Source: Treponemataceae bacterium (GTDB lineage: Bacteria > Spirochaetota > Spirochaetia > Treponematales > Treponemataceae). Taken from it: 35,152 nt of DNA. Each line of letters starts with the position of its first letter. Position 1 is the first letter of the stretch. Shown piece after piece: positions 24,111-30,954 of the stretch. The stretch lies in contig JAILBN010000026.1 of the NCBI GenBank assembly GCA_024680915.1, forward strand, positions 1 through 35,152, in the 5' to 3' direction. Under the pieces are notes generated by a model, which worked only from the letters and a program-made list of their open reading frames with translations, did no database searches and was not told the DNA's origin. Both the position numbers and the translations under genes were made by a program.

Positions 24111-24845
24111 GTGATCAACACCTATAACGAGACATCTCTTCACAAAGAACTGAAAGAACTTTATGCAGAAAAATACGGTGGAAAGACCGAGATTCCAGAG
24201 GGGGACATGATATGTGACGTACTTTGCGGCGACCCCGAAAAAACTGTCATAGAGATACAGACGAAGGGATTACACAAGCTTCTCCCGAAAATTCTAAAAT
24301 TAAAGGAGAATCACGCCATACACGTAGTCCATCCTCTTATAAAGGAATTTATAATTGAGTTTTATGACGAGGAGGACAATTTCATATCCAGAAGGAAAAG
24401 CCCAAAGCATCTTTCCCTCCTCGATCTTTTTGACGAACTTATGGGCATCTACCCCATACTGGCAGAGCCTTGGTTTACCTTGGAAATAATTCCCGTCAGC
24501 TGCATAGAAAAAAGAATAAGAACTAAAGAACCTGTTCAGCTAAGGAATAAAAGCAGGCATTTCAAAAAGAACTGGTACAAAAAAGACCGCAGGATAGCTT
24601 CTATGGAAAAAAGCATTATTCTGAACGGACTTCCTTCCTACGTAGATTTACTTCCGGAAGAAACCCAAAAGCTACGCAAGGGGACAATTTTCTGTGCGAA
24701 AGACTTAGAAAAAACCGGATGCGGGAAACAAAACTATAAAATACTATGGTTACTTAAAAAGACAGAAGCTGTAGAAGGGGTATACAAAAAAGGAAGGACA
24801 AGCTTTTACAAGTTCACACCCGAATTACAAGAAAAAACAAGATAA
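24111..24845 (+). CDS. Putative PD-(D/E)XK-like nuclease with C-terminal winged helix
   Basis: 244 residues, starting at GTG with no ribosome-binding site. The N-terminal part reads EGDMICDVLCGD followed by KTVIEIQTKG, an acidic residue then Glu-x-Gln(-x-Lys) in two predicted beta strands after a helix. This is the layout of the PD-(D/E)XK nuclease core in its E-x-Q form. HAIHVVHPLIKEFIIEFYD would be the next core strands. The C-terminal 60 residues (KGTIFCAKDLEKTGCGKQ onward, ending GRTSFYKF) look like a winged helix. A conserved protein beside mraZ in Treponema is remembered but not verified. Enzyme activity is an inference from pattern only; it may be a non-catalytic DNA-binding relative. 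Confidence 0.6.
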   Translation: MINTYNETSLHKELKELYAEKYGGKTEIPEGDMICDVLCGDPEKTVIEIQTKGLHKLLPKILKLKENHAIHVVHPLIKEFIIEFYDEEDNFISRRKSPKHLSLLDLFDELMGIYPILAEPWFTLEIIPVSCIEKRIRTKEPVQLRNKSRHFKKNWYKKDRRIASMEKSIILNGLPSYVDLLPEETQKLRKGTIFCAKDLEKTGCGKQNYKILWLLKKTEAVEGVYKKGRTSFYKFTPELQEKTR

Positions 24846-24878
24846 CAAAAGGAGGACAGATAGAAGCAGTCCTCTTGA

Positions 24879-24946
24879 AAAAAAGAAAACCTGCGCAAGG
24901 AAGGAGCCACAAAACTTGGTTTTACACAGCTCCAAAACTGCACAGG
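24879..24946 (-). terminator. Long nested hairpin with U-tract, terminator or small structured RNA
   Basis: Three nested pairs are visible on the plus strand: CCTGCGCA (24890-24897) with TGCACAGG (24939-24946), GGAGC with GCTCC, and AAAAC with GTTTT. Read on the minus strand the structure is followed by TTTTCTTTTTTT (24878-24889), as in a rho-independent terminator. It lies about 155 bp after the second FlaA-like gene, further than usual. The rest of 24947-25100 contains a small CCCCG/CGGGG hairpin at about 25074-25091 and no gene I can support. Confidence 0.6.
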
Positions 24947-25100
24947 CTATCTTTTATTCCAGCATTTGATACACCCGAAGGAAGCTTTCCATTCCCCGGG
25001 TCTGAAAGCAGCTTTGCATCAGGTTAGAAACAAAGCACAAAACCCATCTGCAAGTCGACAAAGAAAGCTGTATCCCCGTTTTTTCACGGGGCACACAGAA

Positions 25101-25838
25101 TTACCAGTTATCGACAGGATCGTCGGCATCCAAATTCTCTACAGCATAGAGATCCGTTACAGCGCGAAGATCATCCAGATACATAAAATACTGACCGAAA
25201 GCTGTCTCTGGATCACAGTCCACTCTGAAACCTACGATCCTCAGACCAGGACGTTCACCCCAGAAAGGACTCTGCTGGACGATGCCACGTTTACCATCAG
25301 GAGAAACAGGAACTGTAACCGTCAGCTTCCTCCAACCGGAGAATGCCAGGGAGCCCATAAAAAGCTCGAAGCTGTTTCCGAAATAATCCTGAACAAGAAG
25401 AGTAAGGGAATGAGCCTGATTACGGCCTGCAACCCATACAGAAACAGTCTTTGCTATGCCTTCTATCGGAATAGGACGAGCAGCTGTAATAAAGAAGGAA
25501 TTAACTCCTCTATGGAAGAATTCAACCTTCACACCATACATATGCTCATTAGGAGTATCTTTGACTTCTTCAGGAAGCTTTGTCTCTTCAGCTCTGCCTT
25601 CCGGCTCGAGATCAGAAAAAGGACCCCCATCGAAAAGTCTGCCGGTTATAATACCAGCGTCCGGAGAAATATGACAGTTCCAGGAACCCTCTCTCTCAAA
25701 AAGGTCAAGAGAAATCTCACGCAAAGACTGCTGTGCAGAATCAGCATCCGTGGACGGATCGTTTGAGTATGTGCTCTGCTGCGCAAAAGCAGCTGTAAAA
25801 ACAGCAAGAATGGTAAACAATGCAACAATTTTCTTCAT
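25101..25838 (-). CDS. flaA: FlaA-type flagellar filament sheath protein (second copy)
   Basis: 245 residues. A classic signal peptide (MKKIVALFTILAVFTAAFA, cut before QQS) directs it to the periplasm, where spirochaete flagella lie. The body has FlaA features: ISLDLFEREGSWNCHISPDAG, a VWVAGRNQAHSLTLLVQDYFG strand pair, GWRKLTVTVP, and a late FRVDCDPETAFGQYFMYLDDLRA segment, shared in order with the adjacent upstream gene. FlaA proteins coat or bind the FlaB core of the periplasmic filament and influence cell helicity and motility. The ATG follows GGGAGGT, which is formed by the last codons of the upstream gene. Matches the T. pallidum flaA2/flaA3 pair in position, from memory. Confidence 0.85.
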   Translation of the reverse strand: MKKIVALFTILAVFTAAFAQQSTYSNDPSTDADSAQQSLREISLDLFEREGSWNCHISPDAGIITGRLFDGGPFSDLEPEGRAEETKLPEEVKDTPNEHMYGVKVEFFHRGVNSFFITAARPIPIEGIAKTVSVWVAGRNQAHSLTLLVQDYFGNSFELFMGSLAFSGWRKLTVTVPVSPDGKRGIVQQSPFWGERPGLRIVGFRVDCDPETAFGQYFMYLDDLRAVTDLYAVENLDADDPVDNW

Positions 25839-25842
25839 TCAG

Positions 25843-26577
25843 CTACCTCCCCTGACTCTCAAAACCCGCATTCCGCAAATCATAACCATCATAGATAGTA
25901 TTAAGAGTATTCGTAGTATATCTTATACGATCGAAATAAACCGCAAAGTCATTGGCATATTCGTTAGGATCGGCAGTAATCCTGAAGCCCAGGAATTTCA
26001 TATTATCCTGTATAGAACGTAAGCGGGACTGCTGTTTGAGCCATGTGGGAATCTGAACGACGATATTCTTCCATCCGTTGAAAGAAAGCACAGTCGCAGG
26101 AAGCACATGCACAGAACCATTACAATCTCTGACTATCATATCAAGAGAATAGAGGTAATTAGCACCCCATACCCAGAAATCAATCTGTGTGACATTTCCA
26201 GAGAGAACAATCTCATGAAGCTCACCTGTCTCTTTATCTGCAGGGAATATCTCCATCCAGTTGTCCCCCTTGCGGTCATACCAGACCTGAACACCGAAAA
26301 CCAAAGGCTCCGTTTCATCCTCAGGATCACGATAAGCTCTCAAGGAATTCGGGATTCCTTCCACAAAACCGTATTTGGGATACTGGTCACTCTCAACATC
26401 ACCAACATGAACATACTTGCTCGCTAATACGGACCAAGTCCAATCCATCTCATCCTGCCTGTCAAAATCATCAATAAGAATAGTTTCGACACTCTTATCG
26501 CTGGGCTGTGCAAAAACAGGTAGACAGAAGAACAACACCAGCATAAGACATAAGCAGACCCTACCGCTCTGTTTCAT
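25843..26577 (-). CDS. flaA: FlaA-type flagellar filament sheath protein (first copy)
   Basis: 244 residues with a signal peptide (basic MKQSGR, hydrophobic core, cut after VFA before QPS). The body is related to the next gene: ILIDDFDRQDEMDWTW, FWVWGANYLYSLDMIVRDCNG, FNGWKNIVVQIPTW and FLGFRITADPNEYANDF, the FlaA pattern of an outer-layer filament protein. It is the first gene of a two-gene unit, with only four bases to the next start. ATG 26577 follows AAAGGAGTG; a UUG just upstream is rejected. Upstream lie apparent overlapping sigma-28 and sigma-70 promoters. Expected location: periplasm, on the flagellar filament. Confidence 0.85.
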   Translation of the reverse strand: MKQSGRVCLCLMLVLFFCLPVFAQPSDKSVETILIDDFDRQDEMDWTWSVLASKYVHVGDVESDQYPKYGFVEGIPNSLRAYRDPEDETEPLVFGVQVWYDRKGDNWMEIFPADKETGELHEIVLSGNVTQIDFWVWGANYLYSLDMIVRDCNGSVHVLPATVLSFNGWKNIVVQIPTWLKQQSRLRSIQDNMKFLGFRITADPNEYANDFAVYFDRIRYTTNTLNTIYDGYDLRNAGFESQGR

Positions 26578-26681
26578 CAAACACTCCTTTCAGTATAAAA
26601 ACCGAATGAAATAGCAATTATCCTATGATAAGCAGGCTTAATCCTATAAAGGACGACAATACAGCCCCTGCTATTTCTCTA

Positions 26682-26710
26682 ATTATATGTGTAAGCAAAT
26701 TCTTTGTCAA
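26682..26710 (-). promoter_or_regulatory. Consensus sigma-70 promoter of flaA pair
   Basis: On the minus strand a perfect TTGACA (26705-26710), a 17-base spacer, and a perfect TATAAT (26682-26687). The transcript would start near 26675, giving a leader of about 100 bases before the first FlaA-like gene. Confidence 0.8.
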
Positions 26711-26715
26711 ACTGA

Positions 26716-26743
26716 TTATCGGCATCTGCCAGTTTTCTCTTGA
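26716..26743 (-). promoter_or_regulatory. Sigma-28 (FliA)-type promoter of flaA pair
   Basis: On the minus strand GCCGATAA (26716-26723) is a perfect copy of the FliA -10 element. Twelve bases upstream is TCAAGAGA (26736-26743), five of eight matches to the -35 element TAAAGTTT, with a spacer one base longer than the usual eleven. The predicted start falls at the -35 box of the adjacent sigma-70 promoter. Confidence 0.6.
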
Positions 26744-26768
26744 TTATTTTCAATCAATTACTTAGAAT
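26740..26768 (+). promoter_or_regulatory. Possible sigma-70 promoter of fba
   Basis: TTGATT (26740-26745), a 17-base spacer, then TAGAAT (26763-26768). The transcript would begin near 26775, about 35 bases before the aldolase ATG. It overlaps the far end of the divergent sigma-28-type promoter. Confidence 0.45.
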
Positions 26769-26809
26769 CATTTTGTAAATTATTTGATTAAGTACATAGG
26801 AGGTTTTAA

Positions 26810-27814
26810 ATGACTAGCTATAAAGAACTTGGCCTCGTGAACACCACAGAAATGTTCGCCAAGGCAGTAAAAGGCGGATATGCAATTCCTGCATACAATT
26901 TCAACAACATGGAGCAGCTTCAGGCTATTATCCAGGCATGCGTAGAGACAAAATCACCTGTTATCCTTCAGGTATCTTCAGGTGCCCGTAAATACGCAAA
27001 TCAGACTCTGCTCCGCTACATGGCACAGGGTGCCGTAGAGTACGCGAAGGAACTGGGATGTCCTAACCCGCAGATCGTGCTTCATCTTGACCACGGTGAT
27101 TCCTTTGAGCTTTGCAAATCATGCATCGAGATGGGATTCTCTTCTGTAATGATCGATGGTTCTTCTCTTCCTTATGATGAGAATGTTGCCCTCACAAAGA
27201 AAGTTTGTGAATACGCCCACAGCCAGAAAGACTACGTAACAGTAGAAGGTGAGCTTGGCGTTCTCGCCGGTGTCGAGGATGACGTTTCCGCAGAAGAGAG
27301 CCACTACACAAAACCAGAGGAAGTTCAGGACTTCGTTTCCAAGACAGGTGTTGACTCTCTCGCAATCTCCATCGGAACAAGCCATGGTCGTTGCAAATTC
27401 AAGCCAGAGCAGTGCACACGCAATGCTGACGGAATTCTCGTTCCTCCGCCACTTGCTTTCGACGTTCTCGCTGAAATCGAGAAGAAACTCCCCGGATTCC
27501 CGATCGTTCTTCACGGATCATCATCAGTTCCTGTTGAGTACGTCAAGCAGATCGAGCAGTACGGCGGAAAGCTTGCTGACTCCGTAGGTATTCCTGAGGA
27601 GCAGCTCCGCAAGGCTGCAAAATCAGCTGTTTGCAAAATCAACATCGACTCAGACGGCCGCTTGGCTATGACAGCTGCAATACGCAAGGTATTCGTAGAG
27701 AAACCAAGCGAATTCGACCCACGCAAATACCTGGGACCTGCTCGTGACGAACTCAAGAAAATGTACATGCACAAGAACATCGAAGTTCTTGGTTCAGCAG
27801 GACATCTTGACTAA
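26810..27814 (+). CDS. fba: Class II fructose-1,6-bisphosphate aldolase
   Basis: 334 residues. The enzyme splits fructose-1,6-bisphosphate to glyceraldehyde-3-phosphate and dihydroxyacetone phosphate in glycolysis, using zinc. Class II features: PAYNFNNMEQLQAI near residue 27, the HLDHGD motif at 92-97 (catalytic Asp94, zinc ligand His95), VEGELGVLAGVEDD with the metal-site glutamate, the SIGTSHGRCKF histidine, and VLHGSSS, where the third zinc histidine lies. A perfect AGGAGG precedes the ATG. Codon choice is markedly biased (for example many CTC, GTT, CGC), as expected for high expression. It stands alone with a strong terminator. In T. pallidum the same gene lies beside the flaA2/flaA3 pair, from memory. 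Confidence 0.96.
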   Translation: MTSYKELGLVNTTEMFAKAVKGGYAIPAYNFNNMEQLQAIIQACVETKSPVILQVSSGARKYANQTLLRYMAQGAVEYAKELGCPNPQIVLHLDHGDSFELCKSCIEMGFSSVMIDGSSLPYDENVALTKKVCEYAHSQKDYVTVEGELGVLAGVEDDVSAEESHYTKPEEVQDFVSKTGVDSLAISIGTSHGRCKFKPEQCTRNADGILVPPPLAFDVLAEIEKKLPGFPIVLHGSSSVPVEYVKQIEQYGGKLADSVGIPEEQLRKAAKSAVCKINIDSDGRLAMTAAIRKVFVEKPSEFDPRKYLGPARDELKKMYMHKNIEVLGSAGHLD

Positions 27815-27828
27815 TCTACGGTATAGCT

Positions 27829-27889
27829 GAAAAAAAGGGTTGCCCGGAAGTCAAAAGGACTTCACAAGTGGGCAACCCTTTTTTTTTCT
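27829..27889 (+). terminator. Strong rho-independent terminator of fba
   Basis: AAAAAAGGGTTGCCC (from 27831) pairs with GGGCAACCCTTTTTT (ending about 27886), with an inner stem GAAGTC/GACTTC. A T-run follows. It starts about 17 bases after the fba stop codon. Confidence 0.93.
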
Positions 27890-27898
27890 AAAACGGCA

Positions 27899-27933
27899 AG
27901 AAAAGCCAGAAGCCACTAAGGCTTATGGCTTAT
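27899..27933 (-). terminator. Probable terminator of the minus-strand membrane protein gene
   Basis: AAGCC (27903-27907) pairs with GGCTT (27927-27931) and AGCC (27911-27914) with GGCT (27920-27923). On the minus strand the hairpin is followed by TTTTCTTG. It lies 15 bases after the stop codon of the gene ending at 27947. Confidence 0.55.
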
Positions 27934-27946
27934 TTCATGACATCTG

Positions 27947-28906
27947 CTATCTCTTTTTTTTCGTGTTCTTTTTTCCCTTCTTACGGGTTGAATTCTCACT
28001 CCCTGACCTAGCAGCTGCTGCTATTTTCTTTTCTGGGCTACTCTCTTTAACAAGTGTTTCATTTCTGGACGGTTCATCAGGAGCAGGCTTTTCATCAATT
28101 TTCTTCTCATGAACCTCAGGCTCTGGATTCTCGACATCTTCAAGCACAGAGGGATCAGATGAAGGCTCAACCTTTTTATCTTTGACTTTCTCAACTTTTG
28201 TTTTCTTCTGCTTTTTCTCAGGCTGCACGATGCGAAGAGTCATAATATTTTCTATTCGCTCTGCAGCACAGGATACATCCCCCCTGAAAAGGAAAACAGA
28301 AGCCACAGCAAAAAGGAAGAGACCAATCTCAACCACACAACGTAACCAAAGGGGTGCAGCTATGAAGTACAGGGTTTCAGCTATCGCAGGAACTATCAGG
28401 CACACTAAGCTGGTAAAGATTCCGAAAAGAATTTTTTTCCAGAGCACAGCTTTTTCCAATATGATATAAGAAAAGACTTTCCTGGTAAGAAAAAAACAAC
28501 ATATAAAAAGAGAAGGCAGGATGAACAAAGTAAAATGATCATGGATCTCATATGAAGAAATAACCCTGAAGGGGATAAATACTGTATAAAAAGACGGAAT
28601 TACATCACTGAGCATAAGGGTTTTGAAGGACCAGCTGTTTTTTCCAAGGAGAAAAAACAGAATAAGGCAGCAGAGGACAGGGAAAACAGTCCCATAAAGT
28701 AAAAAATATATGAAGTTGCTGCTGAAATTGAATTCAGGCAGGCGGTATGGTGTCGCGACAAGAAATCCGATGAAACAATAAAATACGGATGTTACGGAAC
28801 CGCAAAAGAAATTATATCCAAAACCTTTTATAAGATACCTTCTTTTTTCTATTTCATGAAACAAAAAATAATACAGAGGAATCGCAGTGAATAAAAACAA
28901 ATACAT
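27947..28906 (-). CDS. Multi-pass membrane protein with charged C-terminal tail
   Basis: 319 residues, family not recognised. The first 210 residues contain about seven hydrophobic, Phe/Leu-rich segments. The last 105 residues are very different: alternating Lys/Glu/Pro-rich stretches (EKKQKKTKVEKVKDKKVE and similar) ending in a strongly basic GKKNTKKKR, probably disordered and cytoplasmic. The gene is alone between the aldolase and infC, with a likely terminator after it. The basic tail might bind nucleic acid or acidic lipid, but nothing in the sequence proves it. Confidence 0.7.
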   Translation of the reverse strand: MYLFLFTAIPLYYFLFHEIEKRRYLIKGFGYNFFCGSVTSVFYCFIGFLVATPYRLPEFNFSSNFIYFLLYGTVFPVLCCLILFFLLGKNSWSFKTLMLSDVIPSFYTVFIPFRVISSYEIHDHFTLFILPSLFICCFFLTRKVFSYIILEKAVLWKKILFGIFTSLVCLIVPAIAETLYFIAAPLWLRCVVEIGLFLFAVASVFLFRGDVSCAAERIENIMTLRIVQPEKKQKKTKVEKVKDKKVEPSSDPSVLEDVENPEPEVHEKKIDEKPAPDEPSRNETLVKESSPEKKIAAAARSGSENSTRKKGKKNTKKKR

Positions 28907-28984
28907 AAAAGAAAAATATCATAAAACAAAGAGAAAATACAAGTATGCAAAAAAAAGCGAAAGGTACAAAGCTCTTTATACCAC

Positions 28985-29014
28985 TAGACATTATTACTTT
29001 TTTTTTGTTATTAT
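28985..29014 (+). promoter_or_regulatory. Possible promoter of infC operon
   Basis: TAGACA (28985-28990), an 18-base spacer, then TATTAT (29009-29014), in a very AT-rich stretch. The transcript would start near 29021 and carry a leader of about 55 bases. Other AT-rich boxes nearby are possible. Confidence 0.4.
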
Positions 29015-29077
29015 ATTATAAAATGCTTAACTAAATTGTGTTTTGTACGTCCGCTACGGCGGAAGGAAGGAGGATCG

Positions 29078-29605
29078 TTGGCAGACAATAAGGAAAAGGG
29101 TTTGCGTATTAATGAGCAAATCCGCGTTCGGGAAATCAGACTTATAGACAGTGAGGGCGAACAGAAAGGTATTGTCCCTACCATAGAAGCCCTTAAAATG
29201 GCTAGAGAGCATGAGCTCGACCTTGTTGAAGTAGCGCCTACGGCAAATCCCCCGGTATGCAAAATACTGGATTACGGCAAGTATCGGTTTGAACAGGAGA
29301 AAAAGCTCCGTGACTCCAAGAAAAGCCAAAAACTGCTGAAACTCAAGGAAATCCGAATGCAACCCAAAATCGGTGCCGGTGACCTTGATTTTAAGTCAAA
29401 GCATGTGCAAGAATTCCTGAACGAAGGAAACAAAGTCAAAGTGACAGTTCGTTTCCGTGGTCGAGAGCTTGCACACACAGAACTCGGTTTAGTAGTTCTT
29501 CAAGAAGTTCTTAAAAGGCTCGGCGATGAGTATTCTATGGAAAAGCCACCTGCTATGGAAGGAAGGTTTATGTCCATGGTACTTAATCCGAAAGCTAAAA
29601 AATGA
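29078..29605 (+). CDS. infC: Translation initiation factor IF-3
   Basis: 175 residues from a UUG start at 29078. The N-domain begins [21 protein letters not shown] and contains [23 protein letters not shown] basic linker ([14 protein letters not shown]) leads to the C-domain with [18 protein letters not shown] and [14 protein letters not shown], ending MVLNPKAKK. It binds the 30S subunit and checks start codons. A strong AAGGAGG lies four bases before the UUG; reading further upstream to 29036 adds residues not found in the family. A rare non-AUG start is typical of infC and allows IF-3 to limit its own synthesis. It is the first gene of the operon. Confidence 0.96.
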   Translation: MADNKEKGLRINEQIRVREIRLIDSEGEQKGIVPTIEALKMAREHELDLVEVAPTANPPVCKILDYGKYRFEQEKKLRDSKKSQKLLKLKEIRMQPKIGAGDLDFKSKHVQEFLNEGNKVKVTVRFRGRELAHTELGLVVLQEVLKRLGDEYSMEKPPAMEGRFMSMVLNPKAKK

Positions 29606-29620
29606 TGAGGTAACAGTAAG

Positions 29621-29821
29621 ATGCCCAAGATGAAATCAAAACGCAGTGCCGCGAAGAAATTCTCTCTTACAGGTACTGGAAAAATTAAGTACAAGAAGAT
29701 GAATCTTCGTCATATCCTGACGAAAAAGGCTTCAAAAAGGAAGAGAAACCTTAGAGCTTCTGGTATTCTGAGCGAAGCTGATGCAGCACGTGTAAGAAAG
29801 CAGCTTTTACCCTATGGTTGA
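29621..29821 (+). CDS. rpmI: Ribosomal protein bL35
   Basis: 66 residues, standard length for bL35, a very basic protein of the 50S subunit. It starts MPKMKSKRSAAKKFSLTGTG and has the typical RHILTKKASKRKRNLR block. It follows infC by 15 bp and precedes rplT by 24 bp, the near-universal infC-rpmI-rplT order. A GAGGTAACAG site precedes the ATG. Confidence 0.97.
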   Translation: MPKMKSKRSAAKKFSLTGTGKIKYKKMNLRHILTKKASKRKRNLRASGILSEADAARVRKQLLPYG

Positions 29822-29845
29822 TTAAGGGATTTTTAGGAGTTTTAT

Positions 29846-30205
29846 ATGTCAAGAGCAATAGATGGTACAAAACGTCATAACCGCCGCAGCAAGATTCTTA
29901 AGCTTGCTAAAGGTTTCCGCGGAAGAAGAGGAACAAACTATAAAGCCGCAAAAGATGCTGTAGTACAGGCACTTAGCGACTCATACGTAGGACGCCGTGA
30001 TAAAAAAGGTGATATGAGATCACTTTGGATCGCACGTCTTAACGCAGCTTGCCGAGCACAGGATATTACATACTCACGCTTTATCGAGGGTCTCAATAAG
30101 GCAGGTATTATAATCAATCGTAAAGCCCTTTCCAACATGGCTGTTGAAGATCCCGCAGCTTTTACAGCTGTAGTGGACTCAGCGAAAAAAGCATTGGGAG
30201 CATAA
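29846..30205 (+). CDS. rplT: Ribosomal protein bL20
   Basis: 119 residues, standard for bL20. The N-terminal tail is highly basic (GTKRHNRRSKILKLAKGFRGRRGTNY, cited in part: RHNRRSKILKLAKGFRGRR) and the globular end contains RLNAACRAQDITYSRFIEGL and the final KALGA. It binds 23S rRNA early in 50S assembly. In E. coli and Bacillus the operon is repressed by L20; no obvious L20-binding mimic was found upstream here by eye. A TTAGGAG site precedes the ATG. Confidence 0.97.
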   Translation: MSRAIDGTKRHNRRSKILKLAKGFRGRRGTNYKAAKDAVVQALSDSYVGRRDKKGDMRSLWIARLNAACRAQDITYSRFIEGLNKAGIIINRKALSNMAVEDPAAFTAVVDSAKKALGA

Positions 30206-30208
30206 AAA

Positions 30209-30649
30209 ATGATTTCTCTTGACCAGGTTCATATCCTAGAAAAAAAAGTAGAAAGTGCTGTGACTAAAATCATTGAGCTTAAAAATGAAAATGCAGCATT
30301 GAAAAATAGAATTAATCTTCTCGAAAAAGATAACGCCGAGCTTGGCAGCAAGGTTTCTGTATTCGAGAAAGAACAGAACCGGGTTGAAGAAGGAATACTG
30401 AGTGTACTAAACCGCCTTGATGAGGTTGAGGACACAGTCAGCACTTCTGTCTTGACGACTAACAATTCATCTGAAATCAACGATGATACAGCTAAGACAG
30501 AAGTAGCTGAGATGGATATCAGAATACCCGAAGAGAACGCTGCGGCTGAAAATACGGATACAGTATCCGAGGACTCAGATACAGACAATGCAGCGGATGG
30601 CAGTTTCTCACCGAAACCTGGTGAAAACGGTCAATTTGATATCTTCTAA
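30209..30649 (+). CDS. ZapB-like coiled-coil protein
   Basis: 146 residues. Residues 5-75 are a long coiled coil with clear heptads (VHILEKKVESAVTKIIELK and following leucines). The last 70 residues are acidic and rich in Asn, Ser, Thr and Asp, probably disordered, ending FSPKPGENGQFDIF. The start lies three bases after the rplT stop and uses GGGAG inside the end of rplT. The next gene is zapA. In other bacteria ZapB is a coiled coil that binds ZapA and stabilises the FtsZ ring, so this is a plausible ZapB-like partner, though the acidic tail is not part of classical ZapB. Confidence 0.7.
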   Translation: MISLDQVHILEKKVESAVTKIIELKNENAALKNRINLLEKDNAELGSKVSVFEKEQNRVEEGILSVLNRLDEVEDTVSTSVLTTNNSSEINDDTAKTEVAEMDIRIPEENAAAENTDTVSEDSDTDNAADGSFSPKPGENGQFDIF

Positions 30650-30654
30650 CACCT

Positions 30655-30954
30655 ATGGGTACGCTTCAGATTGATATACTTGGTACCTCTTTTGCTATTC
30701 AAGCAAAAGAGGATACTGCGTATCTAGAGAATCTCCTTGCCTACTACAGACAGGTTTCTGAACAAATCGAAAAAAGTACAGGTCTGACAGATCCAATAAA
30801 GCAGTCGATTTTAACTGGTATAATGCTTTGCGACGAGCTCTACAAAGAAAAAAAGAAAAATTCTAACACTTTGGGAAAACCGACTAATGACGATTTATTT
30901 GAGGCCGAAAAACTGACGCTGAAAATGATTGAGAAAATAAGCACCGTACTGTAA
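30655..30954 (+). CDS. zapA: Cell division protein ZapA
   Basis: 99 residues, the usual ZapA length. The N-terminal beta unit LQIDILGTSFAIQAKEDTAYLENL resembles the ZapA start (cited in part: IDILGTSFAIQA), with helices after it and a C-terminal coiled coil. The LTGIMLCDELYKEKKK segment fits the ILTALNIADEL-like region of the family. ZapA cross-links FtsZ filaments. It follows the ZapB-like gene by five bases, and its stop overlaps the next start by one base (TAATG). Location behind ribosomal genes resembles other genomes, where zapA follows pheT. Confidence 0.85.
   Translation: MGTLQIDILGTSFAIQAKEDTAYLENLLAYYRQVSEQIEKSTGLTDPIKQSILTGIMLCDELYKEKKKNSNTLGKPTNDDLFEAEKLTLKMIEKISTVL

Noticed and set aside
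24966-25766. Plus-strand 266-residue frame opposite the second FlaA-like gene
   Set aside because: The minus-strand frame has a signal peptide, a good ribosome-binding site and similarity to its neighbour; the plus-strand frame has none of these.
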